Shown here: in pieces, positions 31,237 to 39,336 of the stretch
Layout: the number at the start of each line of letters is the position of its first letter
Numbering within the stretch: position 1 is the first letter of the stretch
Source of the DNA: Clostridiaceae bacterium
GTDB taxonomy: Bacteria; Bacillota; Clostridia; Oscillospirales; Acutalibacteraceae
Reading direction: 5' to 3'
Length of the DNA stretch: 64,000 nucleotides
NCBI GenBank assembly: GCA_016287385.1
Contig: JAEEWM010000015.1
Location: 1-64,000 of the forward strand
Translations under genes and position numbers: made by a program
Notes under the pieces: model-generated
What the model was told of the DNA's origin: nothing
Database searches by the model: none
What the model saw: the letters and a program-made list of their open reading frames with translations, nothing else

Positions 31237-33819
31237 TTATTCGTTATCATCGAACGCGTCAAGGTTTACGCTGAATCCGCCGCCATGCTCATTTGCGGTA
31301 TCTGTGATTTCGGGGGCGGCGTCGAGCTTATCAAGCAGTGTGGGTTCCTGTGTCGCCGCGGTTTCTTTGCCGCTTTCTGTGCCGGGCAGGCAGTCGTCAA
31401 GCTTTATCCGCCAGCGTTCGAGCATTTCCTCGCCCTCGGGATAGCGGGTGTTTAAGGGGCGTTTCATATAATAGATGCTGCATACTATCATATAAATTAA
31501 AAACGCTATGAGCGAGGAAAGACTAATGTAAATTCCGGCGTCAAGACCGGGCGTGCGGTAGGTGAATCTTATTTCGCTGACGCCCGGGTCTACCGGTACC
31601 GCCATAAAGCCGACGTTTACCTTTTCGATTTCAACCGCCCTGCCGTTTACGGTTGCCGACCAGCCCTCGTCATAGGGCACCGAGAAGAATACGAGCGAGC
31701 GGCGCGCTCTTCTGACCGTCGCTGAGAAGCCGTTTTTATCGGTTTTGAAATAATAGGCACAGGTGTCGGCGAGCTTTGCGGCGTCTTCGGAAAAATCGTA
31801 ATCGATAAACGAGGGCGGACCGCTATCTTCAATATCCGTCATAAAGCCGCGGTATTTCTTTATCTGCTCATCGGTAAGAAGTATCGCGCTTAACATCAGC
31901 TCGCTTTTGCGGCGTCCGTCGAAATTATCGCAGTAATCGTAGGACATATATTTATCATAGGAAAAGCCGTAACCTATGAAGTTTTCGTTTTCGTATATAT
32001 GGTAGCCGCCGTCGGTTTTAAGATACGCGTATCCCGGCATACGCGTATCGCCGTATTCATCGGTGAACTGGTCAAGTGTGGTATCGTTGAGCAGATATTT
32101 TACCGACAGAAGCGAGCGAAGCGCGGGATAGGTAGTATCCGGTCTGCTGCCCACAGAGCGCTCTATATCAAGATACTTGTAAAATTCCATTATCGAGCCG
32201 GGCACCACCGAGTGAAACGCGTTTATGGTGGGCAGTCCTAAATACATACCCGTATTGTCAACGCCGCCGTAAACGTCTACCCGGTAATCGCCGGTGTCGG
32301 GCAGGTTGACCTCACCCTCGATAAGGTGGTCTATCATAACCCCTTTGATTTCGTATGAATGCGACCGTCCCGTGGCGATAAACACGTTGCCGTAAGCTAT
32401 GGCGACAACCGCGGTAACCGCTATTGAAACACGCAGGAATTTTTTAAGGTCGCGCTTTCGAAGCAACAGCAAAAACGCGGTGGCGATAAGGCATATTATC
32501 GCTATACCGCAGGATGTGAAGAACCGCGCGACGTAGGTTTTATCATCCGGGGACGTGAAAAGGCCGAAGACGGTTTTTTCATCTGTTTTCTGCGGGAAAA
32601 AGCCTATAACCGCCGCAAAGGCGAGGGTAATGCCGGCGGTCCAGCCGAGCCCGTAACGCATATTCGCGTCCTCTGCCTCGAACATTTCGGCGGTCATAAG
32701 GCACATAAGCAGTATCGGCATATAGAACCACCGCGCGTAGTAAGAGGTGTTAAAGGCGTAAAAGGCGCTGTTGAGTATCGGTACCATAGCCATGAATATG
32801 CAAATGCCGACTACGCGCCTTAGCCAGTTGTTTTTTCTGCTCTTAAAGAAGGCGAAAACACCGGTCATGCCGAAAAGCGGGAGCCAGCCGCCGAGCGACG
32901 ACCATTTGACGTTTGCCTGCGGGAAGAACACCGGGCGCGCGGGCAGGTCGGGCGGGAAGAAAAAGCACTGAATTATATTCGGGTAAATGCTTTCCTTGCC
33001 GTATACTATCGCGCCCCAGCCGTTGAGAAAATCGGTCACTCTGCCGTTGCCGGTTATGGCGAGGACGGCGGGGATAAGCAGTACCGCCGACATAAGCAGT
33101 CCCGCCACCGCCTCAAAAACAAGACTTAAAAACCTTGAAACCGTAAGCCGTATATTGCCCGAAAGCACGCGCACGGTAAAGTATATAAAGCAGAAAACCA
33201 CCATACCGAAGAAGAAAAAGTAGTTCGCCGCGGCGCTTAGCGCTACCGTTACGGCGAATACGCCGCGGCGGTTTTCGGTTACAAGCAGTTCAAGGCTTAA
33301 AAGCAGAAGCGGGAAAAGAATTATCGCCTCGTGAAAGTGGTTAAAGAAAATATTGTATACGGAAAAGCCCGAAAAGGCGTAGAGTATACCGCAAAGACTC
33401 GCCGTTTCCGGCAGTTTGGTAAAGCGGCGGATAAAGAGATAGGCGGTAAGCGCCGCCAGAGCGAATTTGAGTATAAGAAGCGGTCCCATAAAGTAGGGCA
33501 CCCAACCGTTCGGGAAGGGCAGGGTCATAAGGAAAAACGGACTGCCCAAAAGATAAAAAGCATAGGAGCCGATGAAATTGGCGCCGAGGTCTGTATTCCA
33601 GTTCCAGTAAATATTGCCCTCGCGTATCGCTTTATGGCAAAGCTGATAAAACGGTATCTGCTGAACGTTAAAATCGCCGAAGAAGGTGAAATACCCCTCG
33701 CTCATCAGCATATAGGGCACAAAAAGCGCCGCGGCAATGCCGAGCGAAACGAGAAACGTAAATAATTTCTTTTCCTTTTGTCTGCCTAAAACGGAAATCT
33801 TTTCACGGGAAAAGTCCAC
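31237..33819 (-). CDS. YfhO-family multi-pass membrane protein (GT-C-like)
   Basis: 860 residues from a GTG at 33819 with GAAGGTG five bases before it; a TTG seven codons upstream is the alternative. About 12-13 membrane helices span residues 20-490, beginning ACAALFVPYMLMSEG-like (LGIAAALFVPYMLMSEGYF). The first outer loop holds GDFNVQQIPFY and NTDLGANFIGSY, where GT-C enzymes carry their acidic active site. A large outer domain (about 500-780) precedes a last helix and an acidic cytosolic tail. In Bacillus and Listeria, YfhO proteins glycosylate lipoteichoic acid. The substrate here is unknown. It is monocistronic. Confidence 0.9.
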   Translation of the reverse strand: MDFSREKISVLGRQKEKKLFTFLVSLGIAAALFVPYMLMSEGYFTFFGDFNVQQIPFYQLCHKAIREGNIYWNWNTDLGANFIGSYAFYLLGSPFFLMTLPFPNGWVPYFMGPLLILKFALAALTAYLFIRRFTKLPETASLCGILYAFSGFSVYNIFFNHFHEAIILFPLLLLSLELLVTENRRGVFAVTVALSAAANYFFFFGMVVFCFIYFTVRVLSGNIRLTVSRFLSLVFEAVAGLLMSAVLLIPAVLAITGNGRVTDFLNGWGAIVYGKESIYPNIIQCFFFPPDLPARPVFFPQANVKWSSLGGWLPLFGMTGVFAFFKSRKNNWLRRVVGICIFMAMVPILNSAFYAFNTSYYARWFYMPILLMCLMTAEMFEAEDANMRYGLGWTAGITLAFAAVIGFFPQKTDEKTVFGLFTSPDDKTYVARFFTSCGIAIICLIATAFLLLLRKRDLKKFLRVSIAVTAVVAIAYGNVFIATGRSHSYEIKGVMIDHLIEGEVNLPDTGDYRVDVYGGVDNTGMYLGLPTINAFHSVVPGSIMEFYKYLDIERSVGSRPDTTYPALRSLLSVKYLLNDTTLDQFTDEYGDTRMPGYAYLKTDGGYHIYENENFIGYGFSYDKYMSYDYCDNFDGRRKSELMLSAILLTDEQIKKYRGFMTDIEDSGPPSFIDYDFSEDAAKLADTCAYYFKTDKNGFSATVRRARRSLVFFSVPYDEGWSATVNGRAVEIEKVNVGFMAVPVDPGVSEIRFTYRTPGLDAGIYISLSSLIAFLIYMIVCSIYYMKRPLNTRYPEGEEMLERWRIKLDDCLPGTESGKETAATQEPTLLDKLDAAPEITDTANEHGGGFSVNLDAFDDNE

Positions 33820-33847
33820 CGGTACACCTTCTTTTTGCAATTTGTTA

Positions 33848-33875
33848 TTGATATTATACCAAAAAATGTTATAAT
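33848..33875 (+). promoter_or_regulatory. Promoter of the yfbR-like / manA-like operon
   Basis: TTGATA, 16 bases, TATAAT, 36 bases before the ATG at 33912. Confidence 0.65.
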
Positions 33876-33911
33876 ATTCAAGAAAAGAGATAAAACAAAC
33901 GGAGAAATAGG

Positions 33912-34484
33912 ATGAAGAGTCATTTTTACGCTATGCTTTCCCGAATGAAGAATATTTACCGCTGGGGACTTATGCGCAATACGCGGCAGGAGAATTTAAG
34001 CGAGCACAGTCTTGAAGTGGCGTTTATCGCCCACGCGCTCGCTGTTATCAGAAACCGCCGCCTCGGCGGAAGTGTTGACGCGGAGAAGGTGGCTGTCGCC
34101 GCGATGTTCCATGATACGAGTGAAATAATCACCGGCGATATGCCCACGCCCATAAAATATTATAACGCCGATATAAAGTCGGTATACAAGGATATAGAAA
34201 ACGTCGCGCAGGACAAGCTCCTTTCGCTTCTCCCGGAGGATTTAAGGGACGATTACACGGCGCTTTACAAACCCGGCGAGGAGGAAAAGCGAATAATCAA
34301 GGCGGCGGATAAAATATCCGCGCTCATAAAGTGCATAGAGGAAACTTCAAGCGGCAACCGTGAGTTTGAAGCGGCGAAGGATTCTACGCTTAAAGCGATA
34401 AAGGAAATGGCGCTTCCCGAAGCCGATATTTTTCTTGATGAGTTCATAGTCAGCTTCTACCTGCCGATAGATGAAATGAGGTAA
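33912..34484 (+). CDS. YfbR-like HD-domain 5'-deoxynucleotidase
   Basis: 190 residues. HD metal ligands are seen in LSEHSLEVAFIAHAL, MFHDTSEIITGDMPTPIK and KAADKISALIKCIEE, which match E. coli YfbR almost segment by segment. YfbR removes the 5'-phosphate from deoxyribonucleoside monophosphates, trimming nucleotide pools. The next gene follows after 23 bases and is probably cotranscribed. Confidence 0.92.
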   Translation: MKSHFYAMLSRMKNIYRWGLMRNTRQENLSEHSLEVAFIAHALAVIRNRRLGGSVDAEKVAVAAMFHDTSEIITGDMPTPIKYYNADIKSVYKDIENVAQDKLLSLLPEDLRDDYTALYKPGEEEKRIIKAADKISALIKCIEETSSGNREFEAAKDSTLKAIKEMALPEADIFLDEFIVSFYLPIDEMR

Positions 34485-34507
34485 AAACAGAATAAGGGGG
34501 AAAAGAG

Positions 34508-35437
34508 ATGTATCCGCTACTGCTTAACTGCTATACAGCCACAGGAGAATACGTAAAGCCGCAAATAGGCGGAGGTACGGATGAAAACACACCGGAATGC
34601 TTCCTGCTTTCGGGCAGAGATATGAGCGAAAGCGTCGTAAAAAACGGCGAGTTTTCGGGTCTCGGCTTAAAAGAGGTCCTTTCCCGTCTCGGCGTAAAAT
34701 TTGAAAAGACGGGCGACAGTTTCCCCGTTATGATAAAGCTTTTGAACACAGAAACCCGTCTGCCTGTAAAGGTGTATCCGGACGATGAGTACGCCGTGCT
34801 TCACGGCGAGCGCGCCGGTAAGGTATCGCTGCTTTATATAGCCGATTGTAAAAAGGACGCCGAGATAGTCTACGGGCTTTCGCGCAACGTATCGCCCGAT
34901 GAGCTTCAAAACCGCGTTCAGAACGCGACGCTCGCGGCGGTCTGCAATTTCGTAAGCGTACAAAGGGGCGACGTTTTCTTTATTCCGCCCGGTGTGGTTT
35001 TCAGTATAGGAAGCGGAATATCGGCGTTGGAGATATCGACTGACAGCGACGCCGAGTATATAATTTCCGATTACGGCAGAACGGGGGAGAACGGCTCGCC
35101 CCGACCGCTTCAGGTAAACCGCGCGCTTGAAGTTATGAAAACGCGCAAAATAAACATAAGATACGGCAACGTGGGAGATATTACGCTATATCCGTTCGGC
35201 ACAATAAGGGAACTCGGCTTTTGCGAACTGTTCAAGTCCGAGCTTATAACGATGGACGGAAATATCGGCTTTTACGAGGATGAAAATCTTATTTCGGTGA
35301 TACTTACCTCGGGCGAGGTCGATATGTCGTATCCGTCCGGCACAATGCACCTTAAAGAGGGCAACAGTGTGATAATTCCGTGCGGTGTGCGCGTGCGGCT
35401 TTCCGGTAAGGCGGAGGTCGTATACACAAAAATCTGA
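34508..35437 (+). CDS. Type I mannose-6-phosphate isomerase homologue lacking all metal ligands
   Basis: 309 residues with the cupin plan and length of Firmicute ManA. Landmarks align well: FPVMIKLLNTETRLPVKVYP (ManA: LSVQVHP), PDDEYAVLH, GKVSLLYIADC (ManA: GKTECWYIID), GDVFFIPPGVVFSIG (ManA: VPSGTVHAIG), and YIISDYGR (ManA: YRVYDYDR). The four zinc ligands are all changed: Gln to Lys88, His to Tyr90, Glu to Ser107 and His to Phe165. It is therefore unlikely to isomerise mannose-6-phosphate by the known mechanism. It may be a sugar-phosphate sensor or a structural paralogue. The frame is intact and has normal codon use, so it is not a decaying gene. Confidence 0.85.
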   Translation: MYPLLLNCYTATGEYVKPQIGGGTDENTPECFLLSGRDMSESVVKNGEFSGLGLKEVLSRLGVKFEKTGDSFPVMIKLLNTETRLPVKVYPDDEYAVLHGERAGKVSLLYIADCKKDAEIVYGLSRNVSPDELQNRVQNATLAAVCNFVSVQRGDVFFIPPGVVFSIGSGISALEISTDSDAEYIISDYGRTGENGSPRPLQVNRALEVMKTRKINIRYGNVGDITLYPFGTIRELGFCELFKSELITMDGNIGFYEDENLISVILTSGEVDMSYPSGTMHLKEGNSVIIPCGVRVRLSGKAEVVYTKI

Positions 35438-35460
35438 TACGGTTAAAAACGGCAAAAAAA

Positions 35461-35533
35461 TGCGCGGTGTTTACCGCGCAAACATTGACTTTTAACAACC
35501 CGCGGCGGGAGCAAACACTCCCGCCGCGGGGTT
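35461..35533. terminator. Two hairpins between convergent manA-like and folC
   Basis: First: TGCGCGGT/ACCGCGCA (35461-35480). Second: a long GC-rich stem (about 35497-35511 with 35518-35533). Neither is followed by a long T run, but between two convergent genes a bidirectional terminator is the simplest reading. Confidence 0.6.
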
Positions 35534-35543
35534 ATTCATATAT

Positions 35544-36821
35544 TCATAAATATTTCAGCACGGCGTCCTTCGCCTGCTTGTACATATAAAGCGTGCCGGA
35601 CATCACGAGCGGCAAATTATCCTCCCTCGCCGCCGAAAGCGCCGCTTTCACGCCTCTTTCCACCGTGTCGCAGGGCAAAGCCTTTATCCCGCGGGACTCA
35701 AAGGTTTTTGCAAGCTCGCCGCTGTCAAGCGCGCGCGGATTATCCGGCTTTACGGTAAAGGCGCGTTTTATATAGGGCGAAAGTGTTTTTGCCATGCCGG
35801 GATAGTCCTTGTCCGCCATAACACCGGCGAGAAGTATTACCTCGCCGCCTAAAAGCACACGGATATTTTCGGCAAGCGCCTCGGCGCCCTCGGCGTTGTG
35901 CGCGCCCTCGTAAACCACCGTCGGCTCGCGGCTTATCACCTCGAACCTTGCGTTCCATACCGCGCTTGAAACGCCGGAAAGAATATCGTTTTCGGTAATA
36001 TTAAAACCCGCGCCTTTAAGTGCTTCGGCCGCGGTTATCGCCACGGCGGCGTTGTTTACCTGATAAACGCCCGTGAGCGAAAGAACGACCTCGCCGTACG
36101 GGCGCATATTAAACCGCGCGCCGTCGAGCGAAAAGGTCTTATCGGTTATCCTCGTGTAATCGACTTTTGTCACGGGCGCGGTTTTATCCGCCGCGATTTT
36201 AAGCAGAACGTCCCTTGCCGCCTCGCCGCACTTTGCCAGAACGAGCGGCACGCCCGGCTTTATTATTCCGCCCTTTTCGGCGGCTATTTTTTCTTCGGTA
36301 TCGCCGAGCACGTCCTTGTGGTCGAGACTTATACCGGTTATTACGGTAAGCGCCGGCTTTTCTATGATGTTTGTCGCGTCGAGTCTGCCGCCAAGCCCCG
36401 TTTCAAGGACTACGGCGTCGCATTTTTCCTCAAAGTAGTAAAGAAAAGCGGCGGCGGTTATCACCTCAAACTCGGTGGGCGAATCGCTCATGCCGTCGGC
36501 GGCGTTTTTAACCTTTTCGATAATTTCCGCAAGGCGCGTCTTCGGTATCGGCTCGCCGCAAAGGCGTATACGCTCCTCAAAAAACGAAACGTAGGGGGAG
36601 GTGTAAAGACCGGCTTTAAGCCCCGCCGCCGTCAGTATCCGCGCGAGCGTGGCGCAAACCGAGCCCTTGCCGTTTGTGCCGGCGACGTGTATAAAAGTGA
36701 GGCTTTTTTGCGGGTCACCGAGGCGCGAACACAGCTCGCTTATGCGGTCAAGACCGGGGCGGCTTCCGAAAAAGCCCACGGCGTGTATGTAATCGAGCGC
36801 TTCGCCGTACGTCATGCTCAT
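35544..36821 (-). CDS. folC: Folylpolyglutamate synthase / dihydrofolate synthase
   Basis: 425 residues. The ATP loop is HVAGTNGKGSVCATLARIL (residues about 45-63), followed by the YTSPYVSFFEERIR segment and ETGLGGRLDATN, all of the Mur-ligase-like FolC family. The C-terminal domain has VYEGAHNAEGAEALAE. It adds glutamates to folates and keeps them in the cell. It overlaps folT by 4 bases, so the folate importer and the folate-trapping enzyme share one riboswitch-controlled message. Confidence 0.96.
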   Translation of the reverse strand: MSMTYGEALDYIHAVGFFGSRPGLDRISELCSRLGDPQKSLTFIHVAGTNGKGSVCATLARILTAAGLKAGLYTSPYVSFFEERIRLCGEPIPKTRLAEIIEKVKNAADGMSDSPTEFEVITAAAFLYYFEEKCDAVVLETGLGGRLDATNIIEKPALTVITGISLDHKDVLGDTEEKIAAEKGGIIKPGVPLVLAKCGEAARDVLLKIAADKTAPVTKVDYTRITDKTFSLDGARFNMRPYGEVVLSLTGVYQVNNAAVAITAAEALKGAGFNITENDILSGVSSAVWNARFEVISREPTVVYEGAHNAEGAEALAENIRVLLGGEVILLAGVMADKDYPGMAKTLSPYIKRAFTVKPDNPRALDSGELAKTFESRGIKALPCDTVERGVKAALSAAREDNLPLVMSGTLYMYKQAKDAVLKYL

Positions 36822-37426
36822 TGCTTTTCTTCCCCGCCTTCCGGCTGTGCGCCGGTGATTTTCCTTACCGGATCCGAAATTTTAAGCAGTATCGGTATTA
36901 TTGCGATTTGCACCGGTATTAAAATCGCGTATTCGATTATTCTCGATAAAAAGTAACCCCAGTAGGTCTTGGTATCGTAAAGCATACTTATCCACGCGGT
37001 GTTTATGAACAGTCCGAAAACAATGCAGTTTATAAGCACCGCGACTGCCACGTTAGGAATAATCGGCACGGTGTTTCTGCGAAGGGACAGCGTAAAACTG
37101 CCGTTTTTGCCCAGGCGGTTTATATTGACCGGAGTTTTGCAGAGGAAAAAGCCGTAAACGGCGCCCATAAGCGCGGCACAAGCCGTAAATCCCGGATGAT
37201 ACGGCCCCATCGGAAACAAAAGAGCGCCTAACATATCGGCGAGGGCGTAGACAGCCGCGCCTGTTGCCGGACCGAAAACAATGGCGGCAAAAGCGGGCGG
37301 CACAAACGCGAACCCGACTTTAAGAAACGTCGTATTTATCGAGCAAAAACGGTTAAGCACGATTTCAAGCGCGACAAGTATCGCCGAAACGCAGATTTTA
37401 ACAATTAACGATTTTTTTTCTTTCAT
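36818..37426 (-). CDS. folT: Folate-specific ECF transporter S component
   Basis: 202 residues from the ATG at 37426, which follows AGGGGG; the longer upstream frame runs through the THF riboswitch and is rejected. Six membrane helices are visible. The start has IVKICVSAILVALEIVLNRF and helix 3-4 has GAAVYALADMLGALLFPMGPYHPGFT, as in FolT proteins. It binds folate and docks with the shared EcfAA'T module, which is encoded elsewhere. The riboswitch and the folC overlap support a folate substrate. Confidence 0.92.
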   Translation of the reverse strand: MKEKKSLIVKICVSAILVALEIVLNRFCSINTTFLKVGFAFVPPAFAAIVFGPATGAAVYALADMLGALLFPMGPYHPGFTACAALMGAVYGFFLCKTPVNINRLGKNGSFTLSLRRNTVPIIPNVAVAVLINCIVFGLFINTAWISMLYDTKTYWGYFLSRIIEYAILIPVQIAIIPILLKISDPVRKITGAQPEGGEEKQ

Positions 37427-37434
37427 AAAAAATA

Positions 37435-37464
37435 CCCCCTGTCCTACCAACAGATAACAGGGGG
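37435..37464 (-). promoter_or_regulatory. Expression platform of the THF riboswitch
   Basis: On the minus strand CCCCCTGT pairs with ACAGGGGG. The 3' arm is the ribosome site of folT, and TATTTTTTATG follows. The hairpin could hide the ribosome site and also end transcription. Confidence 0.75.
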
Positions 37465-37465
37465 A

Positions 37466-37577
37466 AATCTCTCTATTATTTGCCAGCGGGATGCGACCGC
37501 AATACCGCGCGAAACCGCTTCGTCCGTACGACAACTCCCCGTTCGCACGGCACTTGACGCAATGCAGTCTACTCTGT
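37466..37577 (-). promoter_or_regulatory. Tetrahydrofolate (THF) riboswitch aptamer
   Basis: The minus strand shows the conserved words in order: AGAGTAG (37569-37575), GCGTCAAGTGC, GGGGAGTTGTC, GGACGAAGC, and GCGGTCGCATCCCGCTGG (ending near 37482). This matches the class I THF riboswitch, which lowers folate-uptake gene expression when THF is plentiful. The genes below, folT and folC, fit. Confidence 0.93.
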
Positions 37578-37587
37578 TTTTTTTAAT

Positions 37588-37615
37588 ATTATAAACCTTT
37601 TTTGCCGCTTGTCAA
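37588..37615 (-). promoter_or_regulatory. Promoter of folT-folC
   Basis: Minus-strand TTGACA, 16 bases, TATAAT. The -35 overlaps the end of the Nudix gene. Confidence 0.8.
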
Positions 37616-38166
37616 CCTAATTTGCCGTCGTTTTTCAAAATTTCGGCTTTAAGTATCGCCACCTGGGTCTTGGAGTCGGGGATTTCGCCTGAAAGCACCA
37701 GCTTTACCGCCTCTTCAAGCGGTATCTTAACAAGATTTATGAATTCGTCCTCGTCGGGCTGCGCCTCGCCGTAGGTAAGCTCGGTCGCCGCGTACATATA
37801 TATTACCTCGTCGGTATAGCCGGGCGAGGGGTAGAGCGTGCCGAGCGGGATATAGTTTTCCGCGGTGGCGCCGGTTTCCTCTTTAAGCTCGCGTTTTCCG
37901 CAGGTAAGCGGGTCGCCGTCGCCCGCCTTATCGCGCTTGCCCGCCGGTATTTCGAGGGTCTCTTTCATATACGGATAGCGGAACTGCCTTACAAGCAGTA
38001 CGTCGCCGTCCTCGGTCACAGGCAGAACTCCCACGCCGCCCGGGTGCTCTATTACCTCTCTCTTGGCGGTTTTGCCGTCGGGCAGGATAGCCGTATCGAG
38101 CCGCAGATTTATAACGGCGCCTTTGTAAAGGTATTCGGAGTCCTTTTGCTTTTCGGTTGTAATCAT
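37612..38166 (-). CDS. Nudix hydrolase, ADP-ribose pyrophosphatase type
   Basis: 184 residues from the ATG at 38166; an ATG at 38184 lacks a ribosome site, while AAAGGCGA precedes 38166. The chain has LVRQFRYPYMKETLEIPAGK and the Nudix helix CGKRELKEETGA typical of NudF/ADP-ribose pyrophosphatases. The loop before the helix (KRDKAGDGDP) is two residues longer than usual, and the first Glu of the Nudix box is missing or shifted. The REL-EETG residues that bind metal are kept. It probably hydrolyses ADP-ribose or a similar nucleotide sugar. Confidence 0.87.
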   Translation of the reverse strand: MITTEKQKDSEYLYKGAVINLRLDTAILPDGKTAKREVIEHPGGVGVLPVTEDGDVLLVRQFRYPYMKETLEIPAGKRDKAGDGDPLTCGKRELKEETGATAENYIPLGTLYPSPGYTDEVIYMYAATELTYGEAQPDEDEFINLVKIPLEEAVKLVLSGEIPDSKTQVAILKAEILKNDGKLG

Positions 38167-38218
38167 AACTGTATCGCCTTTCATATATTTTATTAAATAA
38201 TATCCGGTGGTGTTAAGG

Positions 38219-39118
38219 ATGAGATTTACAAAGAGTGAAAATTACGGTTACCGTGAAATAAACGGTATCACCGACGCGCTGTGCGGGAAATTTTCCTGCC
38301 TCGAAAAGATGAATATCGGCAAAAGCGTGGCGGGAAGAGATATAAACGCCGTGCGGCTGTCGCGCGGGCAAAGCTATACCCTTTTTGCCGCCGCGTTTCA
38401 CGGCAGCGAGCATATAACGAGCAATATATGCCTTATGTTTCTCGAAGAGCTGGCGGCGGCTTATGAAAACCGCCTCTCTGTAGAGGGGATAAACGTCCGC
38501 AGGGCGCTTGAGGGGCGCGGCGTGATATTCGTGCCGCGGATAAATCCCGACGGCTGTGAAATCGCCGTCTTCGGCGCGTCCGCCGCGGGAGCGCGGGCAG
38601 GGGACATAACAAAGCAGTGCGGCGGCGATTTTTCGCACTGGAATTCAAACCTGCGCGGCATAGATATAAACCATAACTTTGACGTCGATTTTGCCGAGCT
38701 TAAACGGCGCGAGGCGCAAGAGGGAATATACACGGCGGGCAAAGGGCGCTACGGCGGAAGTAGACCTGAAAGCGAGCCCGAGACCGCGGCGCTCGTATCG
38801 CTCTGCAAGAAAGAGAACATACACCACGTCTGCGCCATGCACACGCAGGGCGAGGTTATATACTGGGGATATAAGGACCACTGCCTCGGCCGAAATAAGC
38901 AGATGGCGAAAATACTCGCCGCAACGAGCGGCTACGCTCTCGACACGCCGGTAGGCGCGGCGCAGGGCGGCGGGTTTAAGGACTGGTTCGTCTCTTACTT
39001 TGACCGTCCCGGTTTTACCGTGGAGTTCGGCAGAGGAAGAAACCCGCTCGACATAAGCAAGGCGCTCGAAATCTATCTTAAAGCCCGCGAAATGCTCACC
39101 GTTTGCGCGATACTGTAA
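38219..39118 (+). CDS. M14-family zinc carboxypeptidase
   Basis: 299 residues from the ATG at 38219, with GGTGGTG six bases before it. No signal peptide is seen, so a cytosolic site is likely. Zinc ligands fit AAAFHGSEHIT (His61, Glu64) and AMHTQGEV; the substrate-carboxylate site is in RGIDINHNFDVDF; the catalytic Glu is in FTVEFGRG. This pattern is that of gamma-D-glutamyl-diamino-acid peptidases (YqgT/endopeptidase I type), which cut peptidoglycan peptides, often linked to sporulation or recycling. It is divergent from the Nudix gene. Confidence 0.85.
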   Translation: MRFTKSENYGYREINGITDALCGKFSCLEKMNIGKSVAGRDINAVRLSRGQSYTLFAAAFHGSEHITSNICLMFLEELAAAYENRLSVEGINVRRALEGRGVIFVPRINPDGCEIAVFGASAAGARAGDITKQCGGDFSHWNSNLRGIDINHNFDVDFAELKRREAQEGIYTAGKGRYGGSRPESEPETAALVSLCKKENIHHVCAMHTQGEVIYWGYKDHCLGRNKQMAKILAATSGYALDTPVGAAQGGGFKDWFVSYFDRPGFTVEFGRGRNPLDISKALEIYLKAREMLTVCAIL

Positions 39119-39192
39119 TTGTATCAGAAAGCAAAATTTTTTTCAATACCGTGAACAGCGGTTTTGCCGATAAATACGGCAAAAACCCGAAA

Positions 39193-39211
39193 AATGTCAA
39201 AATTTGACATT
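39193..39211. promoter_or_regulatory. Operator-like palindrome O1 upstream of glmM
   Basis: A perfect 19-bp palindrome, AATGTCAAA-A-TTTGACATT, 9 bases before the -35. Confidence 0.8.
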
Positions 39212-39220
39212 AAAAAAGTG

Positions 39221-39249
39221 TTGACATCCACTTTTTTATATGGTAATAT
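39221..39249 (+). promoter_or_regulatory. Promoter of the glmM-LbH-nagB operon
   Basis: TTGACA (39221-39226), 17 bases, TAATAT (39244-39249), flanked by O1 and O2. Confidence 0.85.
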
Positions 39250-39266
39250 GGTAACGGTGCGGGCAA

Positions 39267-39285
39267 AATGTCAGAATTTGACATT
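39267..39285. promoter_or_regulatory. Operator-like palindrome O2 upstream of glmM
   Basis: AATGTCAGA-A-TTTGACATT, one base different from O1, with further matching bases outside (GCAA/TTGC within 39263-39288). Its centre is 74 bases from that of O1, about seven helical turns, and it lies just past the expected transcription start. Confidence 0.8.
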
Positions 39286-39336
39286 TGCTCACCGAGACAG
39301 TTTAACAGCAACGACATTTGAAAGGAGAAAAAGACA

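Noticed and set aside
39193..39285. GlnR/TnrA operator for the glmM palindromes
   Set aside because: GlnR boxes are TGTNA-N7-TNACA; here the inner spacing is N5, so the match fails.
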